Shown here piece after piece: positions 15,496 to 23,253 of a stretch of 64,000 bases of DNA (the stretch's first letter is position 1; each line of letters opens with the position of its first letter). Origin of the DNA: Candidatus Paraprevotella stercoravium (lineage in GTDB: Bacteria; Bacteroidota; Bacteroidia; Bacteroidales; Bacteroidaceae); contig CALUIU010000009.1 of assembly GCA_944320795.1 (NCBI GenBank), forward strand, positions 1 to 64,000. Direction: 5' to 3'. The notes beneath the pieces are model-generated. The model was not told the DNA's origin and made no database searches. It saw only the letters and a program-made list of their open reading frames with translations. The translations under genes and the position numbers were made by a program.

Positions 15496-18006
15496 TTATT
15501 CTTGCTTGGATTTCTTGTTTTGTTTCTTTTGCTTGGAAGCTGTCTCCTTCTTTTTGTCAGGCGATGCCGTTTTTTCCTTAGACTGTATCTCCATCTTCTT
15601 TGAGGAAGTTTGTGCTTCTGTAGTCTGAGCGGGCAATTGAGTCTTTTCTTTATTCGGAGATAGTTTTCTGGAAGTCGGGGCCTTCATGGCTTGGATGGGC
15701 TGTAGTGTTTCTTCTGCAGGCTTGGATTTCGCTTTACGCTGTTTCTTTTCCTTTTCCGGTTGCGGCTCCTTGACTGAAAGCTGCAAGGCTCCTTCGGTCA
15801 GTTCTATGACCGCCGTGCTTCCGGCCTTCAGTTTTCCGCTGATCAGGGCTCGCATGAGCAACGGTTTGAGATGACGGCCGATGACACGGTCCATCTCGCG
15901 TGCTCCATATTCTCGTGTCATACTCTGCGACAGGAGCCAGCCGTGTGCGGCGTCGGTTACGGTCATCTCCACACCTTTGCCTTTCAGTTTCGTGTTCAGT
16001 TCACCCAGTTTTTTGTTCAGGATGCTGTGCGCCATCTCCTCGTTCATGTCATGGAAGATGATGGTGCCCGACAGGCGGTTCAGGAACTCCGGTTTGAAGG
16101 TCCGTTTCACCTGTTTCATCATTGCCTCGCCCGCTTCGACTACACGTCCGAAACCTACCGAAGCCTGATGCGCATACTGTGCACCGGCATTTGAAGTCAT
16201 GAGCAGAATCAGATGACGGCAGTCCGACTTTCGTCCCTTGTTGTCCGTCAGCACGGCATAGTCCATCACCTGCAACAGAATGTTGAAGATGTCCGGATGC
16301 GCCTTCTCGATTTCGTCGAGCAGCAGCACGCAGTTCGGTGTTTTGCGGATGGCATCGGTGAGCAGTCCGCCGTCGTCGTAGCCCACATAACCTGCCGGCG
16401 AACCGATCAGTTTGGCCACAGTATGCTTTTCCGTATATTCACTCATATCGAAGCGCACGAGCGGCAGATGCAGTTCGTCGGCCAGCACCCGGGCCACCTC
16501 CGTTTTACCTACACCGGTCGGTCCCACAAAGAGCAGACTCGCAATCGGTTTGTTCTCGTCGGTCAGTCCGGCCTTGGCCAGCTGCACCGCTTCGGCCACA
16601 GCCTGCACGGCCTCCTGCTGTCCGAAGATGCGCTGCGCCATCCGCTCCGGCAGATGCATCAGTTCCTCGGCTCCTTCTTCCTGCACTGTCAGATTGTCCA
16701 CCTTGCAGATCCGTGCCAGAATCTCTTGAATCAGTTCCCGGTCCACACGGTGCGAGCCGTCGGCAGCCGGGTGCATTTCTCGGTAAGCACCCGCCTCGTC
16801 AATCAGGTCAATGGCTTTGTCCGGCAGGAAGCGGTCGTTGATAAAGCGGGCACTGGCCTGCACGGCATAAGCCACGACGCCCTCGTCGTACGTCACTCCA
16901 TGGAATTCCTCATACCGTTTCTTCAGTCCCTCTACAATGGCCGTAGCCTCTTCCACGCTCGGTTCGGCAATGTCAATCTGCTGGAAACGGCGCATCAGTC
17001 CCTTGCTCTTGGCCAGATAGCGGTTATATTCCTCATAGGTGGTGGCTCCCATGAAACGGATTTCCCCCGTTTCCATATACGGCTTCAACAGGTTGGACGC
17101 ATCGAGCGAACCCTCATTTGAACTGCCCGCGCCCACCAGATTATGAAATTCGTCGATATACACAATGGCATTGCCTTCCTTACGAAGTCCCTCCATCACG
17201 TTCTTCAACCGTTTCTCAAATTCGCCACGATACTGCGTTCCGGCCACCATACCTCCCAGATCCAGTTCGTAAATCCGGTTTCCGATGAGGCGTTCCGGCA
17301 CCTGTCCGCTTTCGATGCGGGCGGCCAGTCCATAGGCCAGAGCGGTCTTTCCCACGCCCGGTTCGCCCACGTGCAGCGGGTTGTTCTTGTCCTTTCGGCA
17401 GAGCACCCGGATGGTGCGCTCCATTTCCTCTTCGCGGCCGATGAGCGGATTATGCTGCTCCACCAGATCGTTCAGGCACACCACCATGCGGCGCCACGGC
17501 TCCGCTTCGGGTGTTTCTTCATCCGGATCATCGCCTTCGGGCGCGGCATCCGGCACTTTCAGATCCTTGATGGCCGCATATTCCGTAACCAGCTCGCTGA
17601 GGAACTCCGTTTTCTGTCCGTTGATGCACCGTTGCAGCAGATAATTGGCCTGCGAATCCTCAAGTGCCAGAAGTCCCTGTACCAGATGCGGTATGTCTAT
17701 GGTGTCCTGATCGGCATGTTCCGCCATGAGACAGGCCATCTGGATCAGCTGGGTGGTCTGGACGGAAACCTCCAGCTCATAGTCCATTCCCTCCGGTACC
17801 GCTTCCATTTCGTGGTCCAGATAATCATACAAAGCCACTGACAGTTCCTCGGCATCGCTTCCTACATCCTCCAGTGCCATCATAAAACCCTGCTGTACCA
17901 GCATGCCACCCAACAGATGTTCCGGCGTGATGTATTCATGACGCATCGATTCCGCCAGGTCTCGGGCCCGGTTCAATGCCTTCTGGCTATAATAAGTCTG
18001 TTTCAT
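15496..18006 (-). CDS. clpA: ATP-dependent Clp protease ATP-binding subunit ClpA with a charged C-terminal tail
   Basis: An AAA+ unfoldase that feeds substrates to ClpP. The ATG at 18006 (MKQTYYSQ) is chosen because it lies 4 bases after the clpS stop; the frame continues upstream only inside clpS. The N-domain (1-150) has ALNRARDLAESMRHEYITPEHLL. D1 has Walker A HVGEPGVGKTALA, and VYIDEFHNLVGAGSS as its Walker B region. D2 has LLFVGPTGVGKTEVARVL and VLLLDEIEKAHPDI. The ClpP-binding loop is VGFG in HQASVGFGRV. Residues 747-836 form a 90-residue low-complexity tail rich in Lys, Glu, Gln, Ser and Thr, absent from typical ClpA. The result is 836 residues against about 750 usually. Confidence 0.96.
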   Translation of the reverse strand: MKQTYYSQKALNRARDLAESMRHEYITPEHLLGGMLVQQGFMMALEDVGSDAEELSVALYDYLDHEMEAVPEGMDYELEVSVQTTQLIQMACLMAEHADQDTIDIPHLVQGLLALEDSQANYLLQRCINGQKTEFLSELVTEYAAIKDLKVPDAAPEGDDPDEETPEAEPWRRMVVCLNDLVEQHNPLIGREEEMERTIRVLCRKDKNNPLHVGEPGVGKTALAYGLAARIESGQVPERLIGNRIYELDLGGMVAGTQYRGEFEKRLKNVMEGLRKEGNAIVYIDEFHNLVGAGSSNEGSLDASNLLKPYMETGEIRFMGATTYEEYNRYLAKSKGLMRRFQQIDIAEPSVEEATAIVEGLKKRYEEFHGVTYDEGVVAYAVQASARFINDRFLPDKAIDLIDEAGAYREMHPAADGSHRVDRELIQEILARICKVDNLTVQEEGAEELMHLPERMAQRIFGQQEAVQAVAEAVQLAKAGLTDENKPIASLLFVGPTGVGKTEVARVLADELHLPLVRFDMSEYTEKHTVAKLIGSPAGYVGYDDGGLLTDAIRKTPNCVLLLDEIEKAHPDIFNILLQVMDYAVLTDNKGRKSDCRHLILLMTSNAGAQYAHQASVGFGRVVEAGEAMMKQVKRTFKPEFLNRLSGTIIFHDMNEEMAHSILNKKLGELNTKLKGKGVEMTVTDAAHGWLLSQSMTREYGAREMDRVIGRHLKPLLMRALISGKLKAGSTAVIELTEGALQLSVKEPQPEKEKKQRKAKSKPAEETLQPIQAMKAPTSRKLSPNKEKTQLPAQTTEAQTSSKKMEIQSKEKTASPDKKKETASKQKKQNKKSKQE

Positions 18007-18010
18007 TTTG

Positions 18011-18325
18011 CTATAGTTCTTCGTCTTCGGGTAAAACACTCAGGCGCAACGGAAATCCTTCACGGCGCGCCATGTCTGTGGCCTTCTGCACCTTGGTGCG
18101 TGCCATGTCGTAGGAATAGATGCCCACTACGGCCGAACCTTTCTGGTGCACGAACAGCATGAGCTGTTCCGATTCGGCTTCCGATTTGTAGAACACCGTC
18201 TTGAGCACCAGCACCACGAAATCCATGGTTGTAAAGTCATCATTGTGGATCACCACCTTGAAGCGTCGCGGCTCCTTCAGGTCCACGCGCTCTTTGGCCT
18301 GCGAACTGCTTTGTTGCTGTTCCAT
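18011..18325 (-). CDS. clpS: ClpS adaptor
   Basis: A 104-residue ClpS, the adaptor that binds N-degron residues and hands the substrates to ClpA. The conserved core is RRFKVVIHNDDFTTMDFVVLVL, with the N-degron pocket Asn-Asp-Asp, and later MLFVHQKGSAVVGIYSYDMARTKV. The C-terminus is short and acidic (PEDEEL). It is the first gene of the operon, 4 bases before clpA. The ATG at 18325 gives the usual short flexible N-terminus. Confidence 0.97.
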   Translation of the reverse strand: MEQQQSSSQAKERVDLKEPRRFKVVIHNDDFTTMDFVVLVLKTVFYKSEAESEQLMLFVHQKGSAVVGIYSYDMARTKVQKATDMARREGFPLRLSVLPEDEEL

Positions 18326-18649
18326 ATTTGTTGTTCTGTTTCTATATTGCTATGAATTTCTAATACATTCTTTATTTGTTTTTTGAGTTCCCGTTTCTTC
18401 TGTTTATTGCTTCTCGGGGAGCCTTTTCTCTTTTCCGGCTTACAGAAGAGCCTCCCGAAGGACTGTAAAAACAGTTTCCTGTTTCTTCTTGAAGAAATTT
18501 TGAAGTGCCTTGCAATTTCCTTGAAAAGTTTTTGAGGAACTCGAAAACTTTGAAGCATTCCTGACGCTTTTTTAAAAGTTTTTTAAAGCCCCTTTAAATG
18601 CTTTTTAAAATCGAGTAGAAGAATGGTCCAACGCATCGCTTTTTACCCG
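18326..18649. other. Gene-free gap upstream of clpS
   Basis: No coding sequence is supported in these 324 bases. The reading frames present are AT-rich and lysine-rich and have no family character. I could not find a TAnnTTTG box for clpS on the minus strand. The main content is the helically phased hexamer array at 18489-18609. Confidence 0.6.
18489..18609. repeat. Array of TTnnAA-like hexamers, one per helical turn
   Basis: Twelve TT-led hexamers occur in a row: TTGAAG at 18489 and 18500, TTGCAA 18510, TTGAAA 18521, TTGAGG 18532, TCGAAA 18541, TTGAAG 18550, TTCCTG 18558, then TTTAAA at 18571, 18582, 18593 and 18604. Mean spacing is 10.45 bp, and the last four copies are exactly 11 bp apart. 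Three to eleven bases between cores vary freely. The period is not a multiple of three, so the array is not protein repeats. It lies between the end of the gene at 18650 and the start of clpS. Function unknown. Confidence 0.75.
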
Positions 18650-19210
18650 TCAGCAGCTCGGCAGGTCCATCTTTTCGAACTTATATCCCAGGCGCTTCAG
18701 TTCCAGAGCGGCACCGATGCGATACATGGTCTTTGAAGCCGTGGCGAACACGTGATAAGCCAACGGGCTCTGCGGTTCGATCTGTTCGCGACGGATCATG
18801 TCCACACACTTCTGGGCACAACTGCGCACCATACGTTCCAGTACGGCAGCCTCTTCGCTGTCGAGCGCAATGCCCAACAGATCGCGCACGATAAACTCGT
18901 CCATGTCATCAAATCCCTGCTCCCCATAGAACGCCTGATAAGGAGCCTTTGAAGTCGTATTCCAGTCGGCATCCCAACCGAAGGCGATGGCCATGCCCAG
19001 ATAAGCCGCCCAAGCCACCGAAACGGTAGGGTATTGCTGTACCTGTCCCACAGCGTCCGCCAGATATTCCGGGGCCAGCTTGTTCCAGTGTTCGTCTATA
19101 TCATCTGTAGCCAGCAAAACGCCGTCGAGCATCTTGCAGGTGGTACACAATTTCAGCAATTCATTTTGCAGCTTCTGTTCGAAAGCCGCCAGATAGTCTT
19201 TATATTCCAT
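18650..19210 (-). CDS. Conserved hypothetical protein
   Basis: A 186-residue, mostly helical soluble protein starting at the ATG at 19210 (MEYKDYLAAF); an upstream TTG at 19219 is less likely. It contains WAAYLGMAIAFGWDADW and FIVRDLLGIALDSEEA, and Cys residues at CTTCKM, SCAQKC and at the C-terminus (LPSC). I think similar proteins occur widely in Bacteroidales, but I do not recognise a function. It sits between clpS and ric on the same strand; the ric terminator and a -7 box separate it from ric. Confidence 0.7.
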   Translation of the reverse strand: MEYKDYLAAFEQKLQNELLKLCTTCKMLDGVLLATDDIDEHWNKLAPEYLADAVGQVQQYPTVSVAWAAYLGMAIAFGWDADWNTTSKAPYQAFYGEQGFDDMDEFIVRDLLGIALDSEEAAVLERMVRSCAQKCVDMIRREQIEPQSPLAYHVFATASKTMYRIGAALELKRLGYKFEKMDLPSC

Positions 19211-19238
19211 GTGTGTCAAATGAAAATGATTCTTCTTG

Positions 19239-19246
19239 CAAAGCTA
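19239..19246 (-). promoter_or_regulatory. -7 box for the gene at 18650-19210
   Basis: TAGCTTTG on the minus strand matches TAnnTTTG. Start near 19235. It abuts the upstream terminator and no -33 element is visible. Confidence 0.4.
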
Positions 19247-19273
19247 TAAAAAAAGCCGGAAAAATCCGGCTTT
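19247..19273 (-). terminator. Terminator of ric
   Basis: AAAGCCGGA (19252-19260) and TCCGGCTTT (19265-19273) form a 9-bp GC-rich stem with a 4-base loop. On the minus strand it is followed by a run of T. Confidence 0.88.
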
Positions 19274-19351
19274 CTTACAGGGAATCTTCAGTTACAGATG
19301 GTGATGCTTCCCGTTTGTCTGACGGCAGATCCTTCCGTCTGAATGGCAACC

Positions 19352-20113
19352 TCAATCGATGCGGTAAACGGGACCTCCGGCAGTGTGGCGCTCCTCCAGC
19401 TTCAGGAATTCCGGGAAGAGGATGTTGTTCTCCAGATGGATGTGCTCGAAGAGCGCGTCGACAAACGCTTCCAGTTCCTGCATCATCAGGCGGTAAGACG
19501 CGCAACCGTCTGCCGGTGTCGTGAAGTTATCCGTCAGACTGCGGATGTGCAGATAACGGTCGCCCTCATGCTCGTGCTCCAGATGCATCACCCGGATGGG
19601 GTTGGCAATGCTGCCGCAGTGCATCGGCTCCAGCATGCGTCCTTCGGCCGAAGCCTCGAACAGCTCATAGAGATAAGGGAAGAGTACCTGTTCCTCCTTT
19701 TGGAGATGCGCTTCCAGATCGGTGAGCGATTCCTCGATCAGCTGTTGCAACTCCAACAGTTCGGGATGGGTGCTGCCATGCACCTGAGCTACCTTGCGGA
19801 CCAGTTCCAACAACTGCGGACCGCGTGTGCGGATGCCGCGGTGATGAATCTTCAAGATGTAGTCCATCAGCAAGTCGAGCGGCCACGAAGCGAAGGGGAT
19901 GCTTCCGCCTTCTTGCGGCCGGGTGTGCAACTGCTCCAGGCTGCGGACCACCTCGTCGGCATCAGCCTGCTGACGGCGGCAGGCCGTGGCCAGATCGTCC
20001 TGACCGTGGCAGCAGAAATCCAGACCGAACTGTTTGAACACTCTTGTTGTATTGAAATCGCGTGCCACCAGAGTTCCGATGGGCGTACGCAGCAAATCTT
20101 CTTTATTTGTCAT
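19352..20113 (-). CDS. ric: Iron-sulfur cluster repair di-iron protein (RIC/ScdA/YtfE)
   Basis: A 253-residue RIC protein, which repairs Fe-S clusters damaged by nitric oxide or oxidants. The N-terminal ScdA_N domain has IGTLVARDFNTTRVFKQFG and the cysteine motif LDFCCHGQ. The hemerythrin-like four-helix bundle supplies the di-iron ligands: H in ILKIHHRGI, HGSTHPEL, HLQKEEQVLFPYL, VMHLEHEHEG, and HIHLENNILFPEF. The length is typical. It lies downstream of hcp on the same strand, separated by 321 bases that hold a phased repeat, and is closed by its own terminator. The neighbouring hcp and Crp/Fnr gene point to nitrosative stress. I see no clear promoter of its own, so readthrough from hcp is possible. 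Confidence 0.95.
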   Translation of the reverse strand: MTNKEDLLRTPIGTLVARDFNTTRVFKQFGLDFCCHGQDDLATACRRQQADADEVVRSLEQLHTRPQEGGSIPFASWPLDLLMDYILKIHHRGIRTRGPQLLELVRKVAQVHGSTHPELLELQQLIEESLTDLEAHLQKEEQVLFPYLYELFEASAEGRMLEPMHCGSIANPIRVMHLEHEHEGDRYLHIRSLTDNFTTPADGCASYRLMMQELEAFVDALFEHIHLENNILFPEFLKLEERHTAGGPVYRID

Positions 20114-20434
20114 TTTCGTTTTTCCTTATTAAGTTCTTGAATAGAGGTTGCATTAAAACAACCGTTTTTCTTTATTTCCTGAATCATAAATCTTACTCGC
20201 TCTTTTGAAGATCTTCTGAGCCGTTCCGGGGTTGCAGAAGCTTCTTCGCCCTTTCTGAAAGTTTTGAATGTTCCAGAACGAGTTGTGACTCTTGGATTTG
20301 ATTCAGAAGCATTTTTGGATGCTTCCAGACCTTTTCAGAAGTTTCTTTGAAATCATCAGTGTCCCTTTTGAATCCTTCTGATCTTTTGGGGAATCTATTT
20401 TGAAGGTTTTTCAAAGAATACTTTTTTACACAGT
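20114..20434. other. Gap between hcp and ric
   Basis: There are 321 bases with no supported gene. An 82-codon minus-strand frame is lysine-rich and simply reads the repeat. A GGTTG/CAACC dyad (20146-20150 and 20159-20163) lies 33 bases before the ric start. The rest is the phased repeat at 20204-20415. Confidence 0.55.
20204..20415. repeat. Long phased array of TTnnAA/TTCnGA-like motifs with short palindromes
   Basis: TT-led motifs (TTTGAA, TTCTGA, TTCCAG, TTCAGA, TTGGAT and similar) start at about 20205, 20214, 20224, 20232, 20242, 20253, 20264, 20271, 20283, 20292, 20302, 20315, 20323, 20334, 20347, 20368, 20376, 20386, 20400 and 20410. Only one turn, near 20356, is weak. Average spacing is about 10.3 bp. 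Perfect palindromes are embedded: GAAGATCTTC (20207-20216), AGAAGCTTCT (20236-20245), and the stem GAAGCAT/ATGCTTC (20306-20325). It is looser than the array before clpS but of the same character. Confidence 0.55.
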
Positions 20435-22093
20435 TCAGCAACTCAGTCCGAACGCTTTCAAATCCTCGTCCACCGTGTTGATGCCTCCGATGCCGAACTG
20501 CTCTACGAGTACCTGAGCTACATTGGGCGAAAGGAAGGCCGGCAGGGTAGGACCCAGATGAATATGCTTTACGCCCAGATGCAGCAGTGCCAGCAGGACG
20601 ATGACCGCTTTCTGCTCATACCACGCAATGTTGTAGACAATGGGCAGTTCGTTGATGTCCTCCAGAGCGAACACCTCCTTCAGTTTGAGCGCGATGACCG
20701 CCAGCGAGTAACTGTCGTTGCACTGCCCGGCATCGAGCACACGCGGAATGCCTCCGATGTTTCCCAAATCCAGTTTGTTGTACTTGTATTTGGCGCATCC
20801 GGCTGTCAGAATGACACAATCCTGCGGCAAGGCACGTGCAAAGTCCGTGTAATAATTGCGGCTCTTCATGCGTCCGTCACAACCCGCCATCACCACAAAC
20901 TTACGGATGGCTCCGCTCTTGACCGCCTCGACCACCTTGTCGGCCAGCTGTAGCACCTGGTTGTGCGCAAAGCCGCCCACGATGCTTCCGGTTTCAATCT
21001 GTGTCGGCGACGGACAGCTTTTTGCCAGAGCAATCACCTCGGAGAAGTCCTTCCGTCCGTCGGGATCCTCCGTCAGATGGCGGCAACCCGGATAACCGGT
21101 GGCATTGGCCGTGAAAATCTTGTCGCGATAAGGCGCGTCGGCTGTGGGCGGCACGATACAGTTGGTGGTGAAGACAATCGGACCGTTGAAGGCGGCAAAC
21201 TCCTCGCGCTGCTTCCACCACGCATTGCCATAGTTGCCCGCAAAGTGAGCGTATTTCTTGAATGCCGGATAATAATGAGCCGGCAGCATCTCGCCGTGTG
21301 TGTAGATATCCACACCCGTACCCTCGGTCTGGCGCAACAGTTCCTCCAGATCGTGCAGATCATGTCCGCTGATCAGGATACCCGGGTTCTGGCGCACTCC
21401 GATGTTCACTTCCGTAATCTCCGGATGACCGTACGATTCCGTATGTGCCCGGTCGAGCAATGCCATCACCTGTACGCCCACGGCACCCGTTTCCAGTGCC
21501 AGTGCCGTCAGTTCGGCCACGGAGAGATTCCCCACGGTGGTTTGGCTGAGTGTCCGTTGCAGGAACGCATGAATGCTCTCGTCCTCATATCCCAAACGGA
21601 TGGCATGGTCGTGATAGGCCGCCATTCCCTTCAGTCCGTAAAGCACCAGCTCCTTGAGCGACCGCTTGTCGGGGTCTGTCTCGCTGGTTACTCCCACGGT
21701 AGCCGCTTTTGCTTTCAATTCTTCGTCCGAAACTCCGTGCCAGGTGAGCACATCCGCCTGTGGCAGAGTCACACCCGCTTCCGCCGCCTGCTGCGCCAGA
21801 CTGTCGCGCATCAGCAACCCCCGCTGCACCCTTTGCCAGATGGAAGCCTCATCAAAGTTTGCATTTGTGATGGTAGAAAACAATGCATCCGTCACGAAAC
21901 GGTTCACGTCGCTGCCTACCGGCAGACTATTTGTACGCAGCGCATCCGCCGCCACACTGATGCCTTTCACCACATAAAGCAGCAAGTCCATGGCTGCCGA
22001 TGTCGGTGCCGTCTTACCGCAAACACCCTTTAAAATACATCCTTTTCCCTGAGCCGCTTCCTGACACTGGAAGCAAAACATTTTCTGTTCCAT
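20435..22093 (-). CDS. hcp: Hybrid cluster protein (hydroxylamine reductase)
   Basis: A 552-residue Hcp. The enzyme carries a 4Fe-4S cluster and a 4Fe-2S-2O hybrid cluster and reduces NO (or hydroxylamine in vitro). The N-terminal cysteine motif is C-x2-C-x8-C-x5-C, in [19 protein letters not shown] and the following Cys. Hybrid-cluster regions are [32 protein letters not shown] and LDAGQCND. The length is typical of the enzyme from anaerobes. A divergent Crp/Fnr regulator and a dyad at the -41 position of the predicted promoter suggest activation under nitrosative stress. Confidence 0.97.
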   Translation of the reverse strand: MEQKMFCFQCQEAAQGKGCILKGVCGKTAPTSAAMDLLLYVVKGISVAADALRTNSLPVGSDVNRFVTDALFSTITNANFDEASIWQRVQRGLLMRDSLAQQAAEAGVTLPQADVLTWHGVSDEELKAKAATVGVTSETDPDKRSLKELVLYGLKGMAAYHDHAIRLGYEDESIHAFLQRTLSQTTVGNLSVAELTALALETGAVGVQVMALLDRAHTESYGHPEITEVNIGVRQNPGILISGHDLHDLEELLRQTEGTGVDIYTHGEMLPAHYYPAFKKYAHFAGNYGNAWWKQREEFAAFNGPIVFTTNCIVPPTADAPYRDKIFTANATGYPGCRHLTEDPDGRKDFSEVIALAKSCPSPTQIETGSIVGGFAHNQVLQLADKVVEAVKSGAIRKFVVMAGCDGRMKSRNYYTDFARALPQDCVILTAGCAKYKYNKLDLGNIGGIPRVLDAGQCNDSYSLAVIALKLKEVFALEDINELPIVYNIAWYEQKAVIVLLALLHLGVKHIHLGPTLPAFLSPNVAQVLVEQFGIGGINTVDEDLKAFGLSC

Positions 22094-22302
22094 AATAATC
22101 TGTCGTTTTTTAATTGTTGTTATCTTTTATCGTTTATCCGGGCCGGTCTGTGTTGTTGTGATGGAAAAATCACTATTTTTATACCGCCATTACGCCCACT
22201 GCTTGGGAGCCGTGGAATTCCGATTCCGGATAATGCTTCCCGGGACACCATTGCTCTCTTGTGCCGGCGATAAAGCACAGCTTCCGGCAACTGTTTCCGG
22301 CG

Positions 22303-22310
22303 CAAATATA
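22303..22310 (-). promoter_or_regulatory. -7 box for hcp
   Basis: TATATTTG on the minus strand. Start near 22299, giving a leader of about 205 bases. The GTAAT-N4-GTTAC dyad is centred 41 bp upstream of this start, the class II activator position for Crp/Fnr proteins. Confidence 0.55.
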
Positions 22311-22332
22311 GCCGTCGTTTCCAAAGTGGCGC

Positions 22333-22346
22333 GTAATCTATGTTAC
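22333..22346. promoter_or_regulatory. Predicted HcpR operator
   Basis: GTAAT-CTAT-GTTAC is a dyad with one mismatch. It lies between the divergent hcp and Crp/Fnr genes, 25 bases before the ATG of the regulator. I recall GTAACnnnnGTTAC as a reported HcpR-type motif in some anaerobes; that recollection should be checked. Confidence 0.55.
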
Positions 22347-22371
22347 ACCGCATAATAATAAAAGTTAAACT

Positions 22372-22998
22372 ATGCCTACATTCTATGATTTATACGATTT
22401 TTCGCTTTTTGCCGAAGCCGACCGCAACCGCATAGACCGTTTGCTCCAGCAATCGGCCAACCGAATCCGGACCTATCACGAAGGTGACCTGATCGCCTTG
22501 CAGGGCGATCCCTGCCGTTCGCTGATGCTGCTCTGTTCGGGAAGTGTCTCTGCCCGTATGACCCATGATGAGGGAAAGGAAATCGTGATTGAAACCCTGC
22601 ATGCTCCCGAGATTCTGGCCCCTGCCTTTCTGTACGGTTCCGAAAACCGTTTTCCGGTAACTCTCATTGCCGCGACCGACTGCCGGGTGTGGTTCATCTC
22701 CCGCGAAGTGTTTCTGGAAATGATGGAAGCCGACCGCACCGTGCTGCGCCGTTTTCTGGAAAACATATCCGACCGCAGTGTGTTTCTCAGCCGCAAGCTG
22801 AACGAGTTTGCCTTGCAGAGTCTGCCCACTCGCATCCTGAGTTACCTGAAAACGCACGGCAGCATTCAGAACATTCAGGAAGTTGCTTTCATTATGGGCG
22901 TGGCGCGCCCGTCGCTTTCGCGTGCCCTTTCCTTACTGCTGGAGCAGGGGCGGGTACGCAAAGAGGCCGGTGGCTATCTGGCATGTTCCGGACAATGA
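22372..22998 (+). CDS. hcpR: Crp/Fnr-family regulator, probably HcpR
   Basis: A 208-residue Crp/Fnr protein. Residues 1-140 form the cyclic-nucleotide-binding-like beta-roll (YHEGDLIALQGDPCRSLMLL, GKEIVIETLHAPEILAPAFL), but an N-terminal Fe-S cysteine cluster is absent, so it is not a classical Fnr. The C-terminal winged helix has VAFIMGVARPSLSRALSLLL as the recognition HTH. In Bacteroidetes the Crp/Fnr protein next to hcp is HcpR, which activates hcp in response to nitrite or NO and is thought to bind haem. Symbol and role here rest on gene context. The dyad at 22333-22346 lies in its own leader and suggests autoregulation. Confidence 0.82.
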   Translation: MPTFYDLYDFSLFAEADRNRIDRLLQQSANRIRTYHEGDLIALQGDPCRSLMLLCSGSVSARMTHDEGKEIVIETLHAPEILAPAFLYGSENRFPVTLIAATDCRVWFISREVFLEMMEADRTVLRRFLENISDRSVFLSRKLNEFALQSLPTRILSYLKTHGSIQNIQEVAFIMGVARPSLSRALSLLLEQGRVRKEAGGYLACSGQ

Positions 22999-23094
22999 AA
23001 AAAGCGGGCATTACCGAGAACTTTAAATTCGACAGTTACGAGGGAAACGTGAACCAGCGCAATTTGCCATTTGAAAAATAACATGGAATCTTTC

Positions 23095-23182
23095 TTCAGT
23101 ACTCTGCCCGAAGTACTTCAGTACTTTGCCCAAGGTACTGCAATACTTTGCCCAAGGTACTTCAGTACTTTGCCCGCAGTAC
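23095..23182. repeat. Four tandem copies of a 22-bp unit
   Basis: Units occupy 23095-23116, 23117-23138, 23139-23160 and 23161-23182. The consensus is TTCAGTACTTTGCCC followed by AAGGTAC; copies differ at two to five positions. Each begins with a GTACT-containing half and ends in GTAC, so GTACT-like words alternate at 8 and 14 bp. The unit length, 22 bp, equals two helical turns and is not a multiple of three. It lies in the gap between the Crp/Fnr gene and the nanM promoter. Confidence 0.9.
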
Positions 23183-23191
23183 TGACGCGGC

Positions 23192-23224
23192 TTGAAGGGT
23201 ATATTCATATTTGGAATAAGTTTG
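23192..23224 (+). promoter_or_regulatory. Promoter of the sialic acid operon
   Basis: TTG at 23192-23194, a 22-base spacer and TAAGTTTG at 23217-23224, an exact TAnnTTTG. Start near 23228, leader about 26 bases before nanM. Confidence 0.45.
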
Positions 23225-23253
23225 GTCTGAAAAAAACGTAAATCAAAAACTTT

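Noticed and set aside
18007..18039. Upstream start for ClpA overlapping clpS
   Set aside because: It uses a non-ATG codon inside clpS; the ATG at 18006 fits the ClpA N-terminus and lies 4 bases after the clpS stop.
18277..18558. 93-codon minus-strand frame upstream of clpS
   Set aside because: Low-complexity Lys/Arg/Asn translation of the phased repeat, overlapping clpS; no protein character.
20193..20441. 82-codon minus-strand frame between hcp and ric
   Set aside because: It reads the phased repeat and overlaps the 3' end of hcp by a few bases; lysine-rich, no motif.
22158..22181. GTGAT/ATCAC hairpin with a T run as a terminator or CRP site
   Set aside because: The stem is only 5 bp, no gene ends on the plus strand here, and the spacing does not fit a TGTGA-N6-TCACA site.
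23095..23182. CRISPR array
   Set aside because: The 22-bp units are directly contiguous with no spacers between them, and no cas gene is present.
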